Assembly: GCF_022201045.2 (NCBI RefSeq)
Contig: NC_068558.1
Span: forward strand, 11,437,501-11,501,500
DNA: 64,000 nt
Source of the DNA: Citrus sinensis
Taxonomy: Eukaryota; Streptophyta; Magnoliopsida; Sapindales; Rutaceae
Direction of reading: 5' to 3'
Shown here: positions 1 to 12,200 of the stretch, in pieces
Numbering within the stretch: the first letter of the stretch is position 1
Layout of the letters: each line of letters begins with the position of its first letter
The notes under the pieces: model-generated
The model's input: only the letters and a program-made list of their open reading frames with translations
What the model was told of the DNA's origin: nothing
Database searches by the model: none
Made by a program: the position numbers and the translations under genes

Positions 1-760
1 TTAAAGAGTGCTTAATTCAAAAAATTTTAATTTTACTTGGATAATTTTTTTACTATTCACTTAAAAACATTTTAATTCTTAAAAATTCAAATTTCATCCT
101 TATTATCAGCTGTAATTGAAAAGCACATTCAATAATAAAAAAGAAGATAACATCATGCACATGTAAAAAGTTGAAATGTAGTTACTAATTGTGCTAGCCT
201 AAAACTTCAGTGTCAATAGTACAATAAAAGTGTACCATTGAATGAGATCAAATGGCTCATAATTAGTGATAGATCTAAGCACTTAAATTAGAGGGGATTA
301 ATTGAAAAATCTTTAATTTAATTTGAATACTTAATTTTTTTTACTTTTGCTTAAACACATTTAAAGTCTCAAAAATTTAAATTCCACACTTAACATCAAC
401 TGTTATTGAAAAGCATATACAATTTTTTTTTAAAAAAAAAAAAAAAGATAACTTCATGCACATGTAAAAGGTTGAAATGTAATTATTAATATGCTGGTTG
501 AAAATTTCAATATCAGTATTGACATTAAAGTGAACTATTAAATGAGATCAAATCGTTCATAACTAGTGGCTGATCTAGACATTTAAGTTAAGAGGGTTTA
601 ACTCAACAAAAAAATAGTTTAAGTTGGGGTACTTAATTTTCTTTTTTTGTTCACTTAAGCACATTTAAAGTATCAAAAATTCAAATTCTATCCTTACCAT
701 CAATTATCATTGAAAAGAACATTCAATAATGAAAAAGAAGATAGTTTCATGCACATGTAA

Positions 761-1137
761 GAGCATCATCAAAAGGTTCTTCAAATAAGATTTTATTACT
801 CATTTGAAGAGCCACATCCACATTTGAGGCTCCAAAAGACACTCTAATTAAAATTCTTCAAATAAAAAATGATTCACTCTCTTCAAATTTGGAGAGTTGC
901 TTTTTCCCTCTTCAATTTATATTTTATTACTTTTCACGGGAGAAAGAGAGAGAAATACTTTAATTGCTTTCGACTTTTCCTTTAAAAAAAGTAATTATTT
1001 AATTAAAATAAGATTAACTTATTTATACTTGAAAATTCTTTTGGAGAATAATATATTTGTTTACTCTTCTATTTGCCATATAGATAAGCAAATAGATATT
1101 TGAATAATAAAATTTAAAAAGACTTTTGAAGATGCTC
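761..1137. mobile_element. PIF/Harbinger-like (Tourist-type) MITE
   Basis: A 377-bp insertion with terminal inverted repeats: it starts GAGCATCATCAAAAG and ends CTTTTGAAGATGCTC. It is flanked by TAA at 758-760 and 1138-1140. It interrupts one unit of the tandem array. Another unit, near 1560, reads 'catgtaaaatgttgaaac' without interruption, which is the empty site and confirms a 3-bp TAA target duplication. TAA/TWA duplications are typical of PIF/Harbinger elements. The short open frame at 897-1103 lies inside the element and has no protein-like features. Confidence 0.85.
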
Positions 1138-1330
1138 TAAAATGTTGAAACATAGACTACATAATTATTAATGATGGTGGGGTAAAACTTCAGTATCAAT
1201 AATAGGATAAAAAGTGAATCATTGAATGAGTCCAAATGATTCAAAGTCAATAGTAGACCCAGACACTTGAATTGGTGGGCACTAAATTCAAAAAAATTAT
1301 TTTAATTCAAGATACTTAACTTTTTTTTTA

Positions 1331-1480
1331 GGGTTTAGCTATGTTGGAGTAGTTTTAAGGTAGAACACACTTTCATAACCACACGATGAAAGTTATAATA
1401 AATTTTTTATTATTTATCACTTTCTGTGTGTGGTTGAGATTAGTGCTCTACCGTAGATTTGCTCCAATATAGTCATTTCC
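1331..1480. mobile_element. Foldback MITE, about 150 bp
   Basis: Almost the whole element is an imperfect hairpin. The left end GGGTTTAGCTATGTTGGAG pairs with a right end whose reverse complement is GGAAATGACTATATTGGAG. The inner arms (GGTAGAACACAC and GTGCTCTACC, then AACCACAC and GTGTGGTT) also pair. T-rich flanks 1322-1330 and 1481-1489 (TTTTTTTTA) may be a 9-bp target duplication, but poly-T makes this uncertain. Superfamily is not certain; Mutator-like is possible. Confidence 0.65.
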
Positions 1481-3114
1481 TTTTTTTTAATGTTCACTTA
1501 AACACATTTAAAGTCTCAAAAATTCAAATTCTACCCTTACGATCAACTATTATTGAAAAGCACATGTAAAATGTTGAAACATAGTTATTAATTGTGCTTG
1601 CCTAAACTTTAGTGTCAATAGTTCGATAAAGAGGTGCCATGGAATGAGATCAAATCATTCATAGTTAGTGGTGGATCTAGTCACTTAAACTAGGGAGGCT
1701 TACTCCAAAAAAAAAATTATTAAATTTGGAATACTTAAATTTTTTATTTTTACCGTTTACTTAAACATGTCTAAAGTCTCAAAAATTCAAATTCTACATT
1801 TAACATCAACTACTATTGAAAAGCATATTCAATAATAATAATAAAAAAAGGATAGCTTCATGAATATATAAAAAGGTTAAATGTAATTATTAATGGTGTT
1901 GATCTAAAATTACAATATTGGGATAAAAGTGAACTATTAAATGAGATCAAATGGTTCTTAGTTAATGGCGGACCCAAACATTTAAATTAGGGGGGATTTA
2001 ATTCAAAAAATGTTAATTTACTTTGGGATACTCAAATTTTTTTACTGTTTACTTAAACACATTTAAAATCTCAAAATTTCAAATTCTACCCATACTGTTA
2101 ATTACCGTTGAAAAGCAAATTTGATAATGAAAAAGAAGATAGCTTCATGCACTTGTAGAAACCTGAAACATAGTTATCAATGGTGGTGGACTAAAACTTC
2201 AGTATCAATAGTGGGATAAAAGTGAACCATTGAACAATGATTTAAAGTCAATTACGGACTCAAACACTCAAATTAGGAGTGCTGAATTGAAAAAAAAAAC
2301 TTAATTTAATTTAGGATACTTAATTTTTTTACTATTCACTTTAACACATTTAATGTCTCAAAATTCAAATTCTATCCTTACCATCAACTATCGTTGAAAG
2401 CACATTCAATAATAAATAAATAAAAATAAAAAGCTAAAATATAGTTATTAATGGTGTTGGCCTAAAAGTTTAGTATCAATAGTGGAATAGAAAGTGAACT
2501 ATTGAATGAAATCAAATGGTTCGTAATCAATGGCAGACCCAGACACTTAAATTAGGAAGGGAGTTTAATTATTAAAAAAATTTAATTTAATTTGGGTTGT
2601 TAAATTATTTTTACTATTCACTTAAACACATTTAATTAAGTATCATAAATTTTGATTAATTTGGGATACTTAACTTTTTTACTGTTCATTTAAACACATT
2701 TACTGTCTCACAAATTCAAATTCTATAATTTTCTTTTAAATTTTAAAAAAATGATTGTAATATATTATTTATTTTCAACGATAGAGCTCATTATGGCTAT
2801 ATTTGTGAAAATATCATTCTGTAAATAATCTCCACAAAACATCTAAAAACATTATATGGCTATTGAGATTTTAACCAAATTTTCAAAACCATTTAATTGT
2901 ACTTTTACCACTAAACTATAAGTAATTTTTTGGTAAGGTGCCCAAATTATTTTTATTGAATTCTTTTACAATGAGCTTGGAGCACATTGAAAAAAAAAAT
3001 ATTGGCCTAAAAGAAATTGAAGGCAACTGGGTTGACCCCATGTTATTATGGTAGTTAATCAAAATTAACTAAAATATTAAAATTTATTAGGTAAAAAGAG
3101 TTTTTTTCAATTAA

Positions 3115-3216
3115 AGAAGATTAGATTGAGATATTTGACTAATTAACTAAAATTGAGAACCCACTAGAAGATTAGATTGAGATATTTGACTAATTAACTA
3201 AAATTGAGAACCCACT
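3115..3216. repeat. Perfect 51-bp tandem duplication
   Basis: Bases 3115-3165 are repeated exactly at 3166-3216 (unit begins AGAAGATTAGATTGAG, ends GAGAACCCACT). The lack of any mismatch implies a recent local duplication. The surrounding 2741-3900 is AT-rich and shows no gene. Confidence 0.9.
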
Positions 3217-3899
3217 AAAATATATCTTTTTATGTGAGAGTAATCTAAAAAATTACAACTTCTTTAATTTTCTCTATTCAAATATAAATAAAATAAGTTA
3301 TACTAATATGCTGCAATATTATATTTGCATTAGAGATTACATGCATAAATTCATGCTCATATGTTAATTCCTTCGTAATTTTATTCCAAATGCGTTAATA
3401 TATTAGCATAAGTTTCTTGATGCATCACTCATGATTAATTTATATTAAGTTTTTAAATTACAGTATCTAAAAATAAATTCTATTTAGTATTCATATAGTT
3501 AACGTTTAAAAAAAATACAAGTAAAAATTGGGAAAAGGTTTTAAATAAAAAAATTATATTTCAATTTATAAAAATTATTTTCACGAGATTAGTATTTCTA
3601 TACTACAAAGAAATTTTTTAAAAAATCTACAAATAATTACAAGAATAATTTTCATTTAAAGGTTAAAAAGATAAGGAATGTACCTATTACCCATATAATT
3701 AATTAATTTTAATTCATTAAAATCATGGGTGGAGATCATGACCCATAAAAGCAATGGAGAATAAAAAAAAATCATTATTAATCTTGTAAAAAGTTATACG
3801 GTATTTTCTCAATAATTCATTTAATGATTGATCCGTGACATTAAAGAGCTGGACCACAAAGCTTTTCTGATCAAATAATTGTGTTGTGACGTTAAAGAG

Positions 3900-4260
3900 T
3901 GTGACCACCTGTCCTGTTCCCCTGGAGAATCAAACACACTGCCAGGAATAGCTGGAAAGGCAGCCCTGCCGACTACGTCCGAGAGATTTGGCTGTTTAAA
4001 AAATCTTGGGGTTTGGTCATCCCGAAAATGAGATTCATCCGAGAACAGAGAAGCATATCACCTACTGCACCGCACACCCCGATGGTATCACTCGATGGAC
4101 TCCTAAAGCTTTACTTGCTCTGAGGCAGCGGAGGTTAATTATCTCCCTGATTTGTTTGGACTTGCAGTGCTCTGAGACTAAATGCATATACAGTCTCCAG
4201 GAATTTCTTTAAATGGGTGGCTACACGCCTCTGCAGCGGTTCTTGCTAAGAAAAAGTGAG
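3900..4260. other. Unidentified GC-richer island
   Basis: This stretch is clearly richer in G+C than the AT-rich DNA on both sides. Its + frame 4006-4212 is open for 68 codons and contains protein-like runs such as HITYCTAHPDGITRWTPKAL. I do not recognise a family, and there is no clear start, splice pattern or partner exon. It could be a gene fragment captured by a transposon or an old exon remnant. No function is proposed. Confidence 0.3.
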
Positions 4261-4444
4261 ACACATCACATAAAGGCATGAACTGTGTCGTATAGGACAC
4301 CATGAATAAACTTAGTTTGGTCCCCAAAAATGAAAATTAACAAAGAAGAAAATTCCTAGTACAGTGAATAAAGTGATAACATATTCAAAGCTGATAATTG
4401 TATTAATTCCTTTTATAATTAAGTCAGAATGATATATTCATTTC

Positions 4445-5511
4445 TAGAGATGGCAATAGGGAGGGGAGGGGACCGACGTCTCCAATCTCTTTCTCGATAT
4501 TTTACATATATTCTCGTCCTCTCCCCATCCTCATTAGAATTATTTGAGGGGATCCTTATCCCTGTCCTCAAATAATAAGATTGGATCCTCAATGAGTCCT
4601 CAATCCTTGAATAACTAATATTTTTTTAAATTTATATTCTGAACTTGATTTAATTATATTAAAATAAAAAATTTAAATCAAAGTAAGGTTTGACAATATA
4701 TCTTACACTAACATTAATCCATTACAAAAATCACACTACAAAATAGAAATCATCAGAATAATTATCTTCGTCAATCTTCATAATCCTATAATAAAAAGAA
4801 ATTACTTTTATATCAATAATGAAATAAATGAAATGGGTATAGACACTCAAATTAATATTTTTAATAAAAATATTTACTCTTTTATATCAATAATGAAATA
4901 AATGAAATGGATATAGACACTAAAATTAATATTTTTAATAAATCATTTATTCTTGCACCTCATGCTCCTCCTGTTCTTTTTCGAGGAATGTGACAAAATG
5001 ATAAATAACATCAAGTTTCAAATCGAAAATAATAAAAACAATATAAGTAACATGACTCATAATCTAAAACAATTTTGGACCAAGGCCTTTAGAATAAGGT
5101 CTGGTCGAATAGTAATTCAGGATTACAAGTAGGCTTGAAATTTTTATACCATATTTGTATAAATATTTTGATATCTGTTATTTATACTAATATTTAATAT
5201 TTTATAATTTAAATTTCATTATTCATTTATTAATAGTTCTAAAAAATAAAAATTAAATTAAAACTTAATACGAGGAAATAGGGAAATGGTTAGGGAATAA
5301 GGATTTCACTTCATCCTTGTCCCTTCTCTGAATAAGAAATTGGATAAAAAATTATCCCCATCCATTCCCTGAATAAGAAATTTAGTATAAAATTGTCTTG
5401 ATACCCTCCCTAAATAAGAAATTTGGTATAAGATTGTCCTCATACCCTCTCCGAATAAGGAAAATCCCCAAGAGTCTCCGTCCCCATGGAGATTTTTGTC
5501 ATCCATATCTA
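4445..5511. mobile_element. Non-autonomous TIR-like element with internal tandem repeats
   Basis: The left end TAGAGATGGCAA and the right end, whose reverse complement is TAGATATGGATGACAA, resemble short inverted termini. Subterminal G-rich blocks (GGGAGGGGAGGGG on the left, CCGTCCCC on the right) are also roughly inverted. Inside are a duplicated block of about 80 bp (about 4801-4950) and three degenerate copies of a 57-bp unit containing 'gaataagaaatt' (about 5325-5460). No transposase frame is present. The target duplication is unclear; only a shared TTTC is visible. The minus frame at 5306-5506 is repeat-derived, not a gene. Confidence 0.45.
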
Positions 5512-5597
5512 TTTCTACATTAAATTAGTACTTATCCATTTTTTTTTATAAGTAATGTTAAACAACATTAACAGAAAAAATACATTGTAATTTTATA

Positions 5598-6609
5598 GGG
5601 TAATTTAGCGCCAGTCCCCAGTCGTTTCAATATTTTGCACTGCGCCTCACATCTTTCGACCATGTGCACCACGCCCCCATTACCGTCCAAAAATCAATTA
5701 ATTCCAACTGTTGAGGCTCTTATTAATCTAAAAGAACATACTACATTACTACCCCTAGTTTGAATTGCATAGAGTATGTAAGCACTAAAATACCCCTTAC
5801 AACTTATAAAATTTACCTCAAAAAATAAAAATTAATTATAATAATATCTGTTTTTATATTTTTTAAATTATATTGAAACAATTTTTTCTTATTTCATTAT
5901 TATAACGAAATTGTAAAACCAGTCAACTTAAAAAATGAGAGACAAAGCATGATTCCAAAGGGAAAGAAGAAAATCAAACACAAAGTCATCAGTAGATTAC
6001 AAATAATTCCAATAATCCCACCAAAACAAACAAAACCCAACAATAAAGGAATCCTAAGCTAATTATACCAAACCCTTGCTGTAAATTTCACTGTAAAATT
6101 CCGTTACAGAAGAAACCCAAACCAAGAAAATTTAACAAAAAGAAACAAAAAAACAAAAACCCTAAAACTGAAGATATCAAACCCTAAATTAAATTATAGA
6201 GGGGGCGGGGGCGCGGCAGCTTCAAGCAGTGGCGTTGGCGGTTTCGTGCAGCAGTGGAGGTGGCGGTTTCGAGCGGTGGCAGATCCCCCAACATTTTGTT
6301 ATTGTCGATTCAAGACGACGACATATCACACTGGCAGGCAGCGGCAGTGAAAGGATAAAAGAGAAAGAAAAAAGAAAAGAGAGAAAAAAAGGAGAGTAAG
6401 AAGAAAAAGACGTGAAGAAGAAGAAGAGAAAGAAAAGATAATAAAAAAATGACGGAAAAAAAGTTTTTTCTTTTAATTATCATTTTACCCTTTTTTCCCG
6501 ATTAAGTTAACGGTAGGTTGATAGAACGGGGGCGCGGTGCACATGATCGAAAGATGTGGGTGCGGTGTGTAAAAGATTGAAACAACTGGGGGATGAGGCT
6601 AAATTACTC
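5598..6609. mobile_element. Mutator-like MITE (MULE), 1012 bp
   Basis: Long inverted termini are visible. The left end begins GGGTAATTTAGCGCCAGTCC. The right end 'gaggctaaattactc' is its imperfect inverse, and pairing continues through the CAGTCGTTTCAAT / ATTGAAACAACTG region and beyond. It is flanked by a perfect 9-bp direct repeat AATTTTATA (5589-5597 and 6610-6618), the target-duplication length expected of Mutator-like elements. There is no transposase. The interior includes a purine-rich tract (6355-6440). Confidence 0.85.
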
Positions 6610-6845
6610 AATTTTATACAAGGGACTAGAGTTAACCTTATTCTATTCTACTTTTAACTAATGTTAACTTTTCTAGTAAAGTTAAATCAATGATCAAATT
6701 GTGTTCCCTTGACGGTATCAAAACTATTTATGTCACGAAATATGTTAATTTGAAGAAAAAATTATAATTATGAAATTATATAAAAAAAATATTGTTAAGT
6801 TGGCAAAATCCGATGAATTAATCAATCAATACATCGATGACTTAA

Positions 6846-7426
6846 TTAACCATGAATGAACATTTCTTCAAGAACTTTAGCGCACTCGGGCAAGGATTCC
6901 TTCTTCATGAAGCCAAGATCATTGGCATAGCGAATCAGCTCAGGATCGGATCCAACAGAGGGGGTGAGATCAATCCTAGCACTGCTGAGTCCGTCGGCAA
7001 CGATCTCGCTGCATTCCGGTTTAGGGCTCTTGACCAAACGAACTTGGCATAATTTAGCATGACAACCCTCGATAGGTATCTTATAAGTACCGGACTGGTC
7101 ACTCACAACCTCGCGAGAGTACACAACTTCCCCGCCCTCACTTTCCTTGCATTCCAAGGCAACGGTTGCCCCTGCATTTTAAGAATAGCACCGATTATTG
7201 CTACTTGTACATGATGTTGTAGCTGAAATGATGCGTACACTAATATTAATTGTGAATTACCTGCAATGTAATCACTGAGCTCGGTCTTGTACTTGACGCG
7301 GCACGAGTCACAATACACCAAACCTTCAACGGTCTTTGGATCTTTTGCGGCAAGGGCGAAGCTGAGGAGGGAGGTGAAGCATAGAGCTGTGGCAACAACG
7401 GCCACAAGCTTCATTGATTTTGCCAT
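6846..7426 (-). CDS. Pollen Ole e 1 / extensin-like family secreted protein
   Basis: Two exons on the minus strand: 7426-7261 and 7171-6846, with a GT..AG intron of 89 bp, giving 163 aa. The ATG at 7424-7426 is followed by a hydrophobic signal peptide (about residues 1-26, with a VVATALCFTSLLSFALA core), so the protein should be secreted. The mature part starts near KDPKTVEGLVYCDSCR, the usual Ole e 1 opening with a paired-cysteine motif. Further cysteines follow in ALECK, GCHAKLCQV, KPECSE and LPECAK. Length and cysteine layout fit the family (LAT52-like and vegetative relatives, typically 145-170 aa), whose members are cell-wall or extracellular proteins of poorly known biochemical role. 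A TATA box lies about 45 bp upstream of the ATG. Whether it is pollen-specific cannot be read from the sequence. Confidence 0.92.
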
Positions 7427-7466
7427 TTCTATTGGGGTGAAGAGGGGTGGCTGCTAGGAGGTGCCA

Positions 7467-7478
7467 TTTTATATGAAA
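7467..7478 (-). promoter_or_regulatory. TATA box of the Ole e 1 family gene
   Basis: On the minus strand this reads ATTTTCATATAAAA, about 45 bp before the ATG at 7426. That leaves room for a short 5' UTR. Assigned by position and sequence only. Confidence 0.55.
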
Positions 7479-7519
7479 ATAATGTACATGTATAGGGGTT
7501 GTATTTTTTAGCGGCATTT

Positions 7520-8270
7520 ACTGATTCCTTTCTATTTTTAAGGTTTCTGATGTTCTCGAGGAGAAAGACCCGCTCAACATTATTTATTTTCTTCAAATGT
7601 TTTCGGAGGAGTAAATTTGGATCATAAATATCTTTATGAACACCTGTAGGACATTTCTTATTTTCTCCATCTCTGCATAATTAGAATAGGCCATAAGGTA
7701 TCTTTGTACAATCCACTACCGTTAAATAAATGAATGTTATAGAAATTATATTAAGATACATTTAAATATGCAACACACCCTCGATCAAAAGTTTTCTACA
7801 ATTTTTTTAGTTAAAATATTTAAAAGAAAATCAACCTCATCACAACTAAACTCTTAATTCTAATGAAGTGAGAGGTGTCTATCATCAATGTCATTCAAAA
7901 TTTTAATAATGATGAACCAAACTGGAAATTTATCTTAGTTTTAATAATAAATCTTTATTTTTAAACGACACTAATTGTCTAATTCAAATTCACTCATAGG
8001 TAATGATTTCCATGATATCCATTTAGTTAAAAAATATTATTTTTTAAATTAAGCAAAGCATCAATCGAAATTAAGGGCCTACAGGAGATTGTTTTTGGGA
8101 GATTCAAAAGTGACTTAAAAAAGTTAAAGTTGATTTTGGTGTTTAGACAAATTTCTTTAGAAATTACTTTTGGTAAAATCATCTTATCCTACAGTGGATT
8201 TTGAAAAATAAAAAAGATGAAGCTTTTTAAAATTTAATTTTAAAAATCACTTTTATACTTAATAAAATTT
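7520..8270. other. AT-rich intergenic DNA, no gene seen
   Basis: Between the Ole e 1 gene and the left edge of the duplicated segment I see no protein-like frame, RNA gene or clear element. The part from about 8070 ('gggcctacaggagattg') looks like the start of a TIR-type element whose rest runs into the duplicated block. Confidence 0.5.
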
Positions 8271-9254
8271 CATATATATTCTCATATATATTATAAAAAT
8301 CTAAAATTATCCTTATTAATTAAGAAATAAAATTATATTTCAAGAGATTATTATTATTATTACTACTAATTATATTGTGATAATAAAATAAAATAAAATA
8401 TTTATCTTAGTTATCAATTATTATATGACACAATAAAAAATATGCAATGTACATGTTTATAAATGTTTAAATGAATTTTATTCAATATTATTTTTAATTT
8501 AGTTATTTATATTCTTACAATAATTTAACAGTAAGATTTACCAAATGTATATGATTACTTTTAAAACTCACAACACTTTTAAGAATAAATTTTATCAAAC
8601 GTTTAATTGATTCTCTTCACAACTAATTATTTCTAAGCACAGATAATAGTAATTATTTTAAAAGTTACAACATTATCAATATGATCTTAAATCTTTTCGT
8701 ACTAATAAGAAATATCGAATACTAAAGAAATTAAAGAAAGAAAAAGGAAAATGATAGCAACAAGAAGACTCTTTAATCTTAAAAATAATCAACATAACAC
8801 ATTTTTAGACGGGCGGACCTCCTTATGTGTCTAGAAATAATCTCGCAGCCCACATTTTATCCTGAGAAAATGTCAATATATCCTAAAAGAAATTTGTGTG
8901 GCCATAGACCTTCATCTATATTTACCCTTAGAAATAAACACATAACCCACATTTTACATGTTGTATGATCATAGATCTTATTCTATATTTAAAAATAATC
9001 AGACAACCCACATTTAAAAATTTTATCATAAATAGTATGGTATTTATTTTTTAATTTAATAAAATAAAATAATTAATTCATATAAAAATTATCACACAAC
9101 ACATAAAAAAAAAAAGTGGGTTAAAGCGGGAATTGGTAGGACTATGAAAGAAGCAAAAAAAAAAATGTGTAAGTGATTCAATATCGACAATTAAAGCGGG
9201 AATTGGTCAAGTGTTTGTTAAACATCGTTGCTTTTCTCTCTGTTCGACAAGAAA

Positions 9255-12200
9255 ATGGCGACCTCTTTGTGTTATGCAAAGCCCCTTAAACCATTCTCTC
9301 TTCAACTCCCACAAACCCAAAACCCCCAAATCCCAACCCAAACAACACAGATCCGGGAAGCCGAAACTCTTACCATCACCGGACCCACACAGCTTTCGGG
9401 CCATGTTCCCATTTCCGGGTCCAAGAACTCTTCTCTTTGTCTCCTCGCCGCTACTCTTTTATGCTCAAACTCTTGTCTACTCCACAATGTGCCCACAGGC
9501 CTGTCTGACACCAAAGCAATGCTTTCAATTTTACGCTCGTTAGGCGCCAAGATTGAGTTTAACGAGAGGAATAAGGAAATTTTGGTTAACACTGATGGTG
9601 TTGGGCGTGCTGAGCCATGTTTGGAGGAAATGAGGAAAATTCGAGGTGGGTTCTTTGTTATCGGGCCGCTGCTGGCCCGGTTCGGTGAAGCTGTTGTGGG
9701 TTTACCTGGTGGGTGTGATATTGGGGAGAGACCTGTAGATTTGTACGTTCGTGGGCTAAGAGCTCTTGGGGCTACTGTTGAGATAAGTTATGTTTTTTTT
9801 TTAATTTTAATTGCGTTATGTTTTCATTGAAAATTGTCTTGATTGTTTTTATTGATTTTTCTTGGAATATAATTGTTCATCACATGTTTAGGTAAAGAAG
9901 CTAGTTTAAAGATATATTGTGTATTCAATAAGATTGATTCCATTACGTTATTTTAAGCCGTTACCTTATTATTTTGAGGATCGGATTTTTTTCGTGATAC
10001 TAGTATGCAGAGAGCTGGTCAGTTTGAAGAAAGATGTCAGTATGATATCTAATACTTGTGAATATGGGAACTATTAGGTAATAGGATTCAAATGGGAAAT
10101 GTAAGAAACTGGCTGGGGATAATAAAAGTGTAAAATTTGAGAGTGAAGAGCAATACTTGGTCGATAAATAAGAAAATGGTCTGTGTCATAAGGTTGATGA
10201 TTTTGTGAACTTTTCACCATATAGAAGGATTCTAGCTTGACCTTAAGAGTTCTAGCATCACTGTCGTTAAATTTTTTTTTTTTTCCCCTTGAATGGCTAG
10301 AACAGAACTGGGTTTTCTGGTGTGGATGGGTAGCTTTTAAGATATTTCCTTGGCAGTTTCTGATTTGTGGGAACAGATTATGTAAGCCTACTATATCTCA
10401 CTCGAACACAGAAAAGATGGCGGGGATTGCAAACTTTTGCATAATCACTGGTGATGACACCGGGCTTCAGAGGTTTTTTTAGGGATCATCCTCTTTCGTT
10501 GGTGACAAAAAACATAGATATTGTTATAGTTAATGAGCTGGGCAACTTATTGACATAATTCTACTTTGTGAAGATCGGTCACCAATTAGATCACAGCTCA
10601 AGTTGACTAGATCTTTGGCAAAGCATTTAAGGTGTTCTTTTCTGCTTTTCTGCCAATTCTAAGTCAAGACTCTGCAATCAGGCAAGAAAAAGTAGGGTAT
10701 GGCAAGAACTTTTAACTGTTGATGTGTGTGTGTGTGTGTGACTGTCTGGAGTTACCACCAGACTGAATATGTAAAGAATTGGCTGAAATTAGTAAATTCT
10801 TCAAAATTACAGAGATGGAAGAGTGCTGGCACATTCTGCAAATGGCAAGGGATTGGTTGGGGGCAGTTTCCACCTTGATTTCCCTAGTGTTGGGGCAACT
10901 GAAACTCTTATGATGGCAGCTTCTATGGCCGACGGAGTAACTGTGCTTTCAAATGTTGCCAAAGTATGATGTGATACATCTCACTGTGCCTTTTTGTTTT
11001 TGAGAGAATTGGGGCAATTTAGTTTTCTCTTATGACAGAACTAATTGAATTATTTAAGTGGATTCTTCTCCCAAATTTCACTACAGGAACCAGAGGTGAT
11101 TGATCTTGCTCGTTTTCTGAATGACAGTGGGGCATGTGTGTATGGAGCTGGGAGTGACAAGCTTTTGATTAAGGGAAAATGCCAATTGCGCGGCTGTGAA
11201 TGTAATGTGCCACCAGATCGAATTGAAGCAGGCACCTTTATGCTTGCTGCTGCAATTACTCGCTCACTCATCTCGATATCACCTGTCACTCCTTCTCACT
11301 TATCATGTCTGATAGACAAACTAAAAATTGCTGGTTGTAAAATTACAAGGTGTAACAATGACACGATGGAGGTAAGGATAATTCCTCATTATTCTGTTCT
11401 TCACTTTTTTCCCACTTCTTGCTGCTTGAGGCATTATAAATGATTGGCATTCCAGGTTTCAGCAATTCCTGAAAATGTTTGTGAAAATTTGCGAGGTTTC
11501 AATGTCAGAACAAGTCCATTTCCTGGTTTTCCTACAGATCTCCAACCGCCAACAATGGCACTACTCACCACATGTAGTGGTTCAAGTATAGTGGAGGAAT
11601 CTGTGTTTGACAGACGCTTGGGCCATGGTATTGCTATTGACCAATAATTATTTCCACCTCAACATTTTCTGTATTTATATTTCATCTTTATTACCAGAAC
11701 GATTTCCCCAACAGAGTACATTCTGTTCAGAGTGTATATTTCTGAGAATGTTCTTCATTTTGCTTGGAGGCTTTGAAAATAAGCTCATTGGTTTATTTCA
11801 AAAGCAGATTTCTTTCAAGCAGCATGATCCGTTAAAATATCTCTTATTGGTTTTGTGTATATGTGTTTCTGTCTTCGTGCTTTGATGATAAATTGTGGAA
11901 TCACACTGTGATTACACTGTTTTGTGGTCATCTTAAATTCTTCCAAAAGCTGGCACCTAATGTTCGGCAAAAGCTGAAACTGGAAAACAACGTTTTTATT
12001 TTCAAAGTACCCTCCACGTCTGCTTCCTTTTTGCTTGGCCACAAGCAGATTGTGGTGTTTTTGTTTCATTATCTGTACTATCTGTATATATGTCTAATTT
12101 TTATCCTCATATTTGAACAGTCAGAGAATTGCAGAAGCTTGGAGCAAAAATTCAGGTCTTTGGGAGCACTGCACTAGTTTTTGGGAGAGAGACACGAAGG

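Larger units (their letters stand above)
1..2740. repeat. Degenerate tandem repeat array, unit about 295 bp
   Basis: The same block recurs in direct orientation. Each unit has a 'cttaaacacatttaaagtct' core (near 60, 352, 653, 1497, 1752, 2050, 2340, 2625 and 2690), then a 'gaaaagcacattcaataat' segment, a 'cttcagtatcaatag' segment and a 'gacccagacacttaaatta' segment. Spacing is about 290-300 bp except where MITEs (761-1137, 1331-1480) enlarge a unit. The copies are clearly diverged by substitutions and small indels, so the array is old. I see no coding sequence. It could be a satellite-like array or tandem copies of part of a transposon. Confidence 0.8.

Noticed and set aside
897..1103. 68-codon frame near the left end
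   Set aside because: Lies within the 761-1137 MITE and is not protein-like.
1..2740. CRISPR-like array
   Set aside because: Units are about 295 bp and diverged along their whole length; no short identical repeats with unique spacers, and this is plant DNA.
9211..9592. Alternative frames over MurA exon 1, both strands
   Set aside because: Overlap the conserved MurA frame and show no family features.
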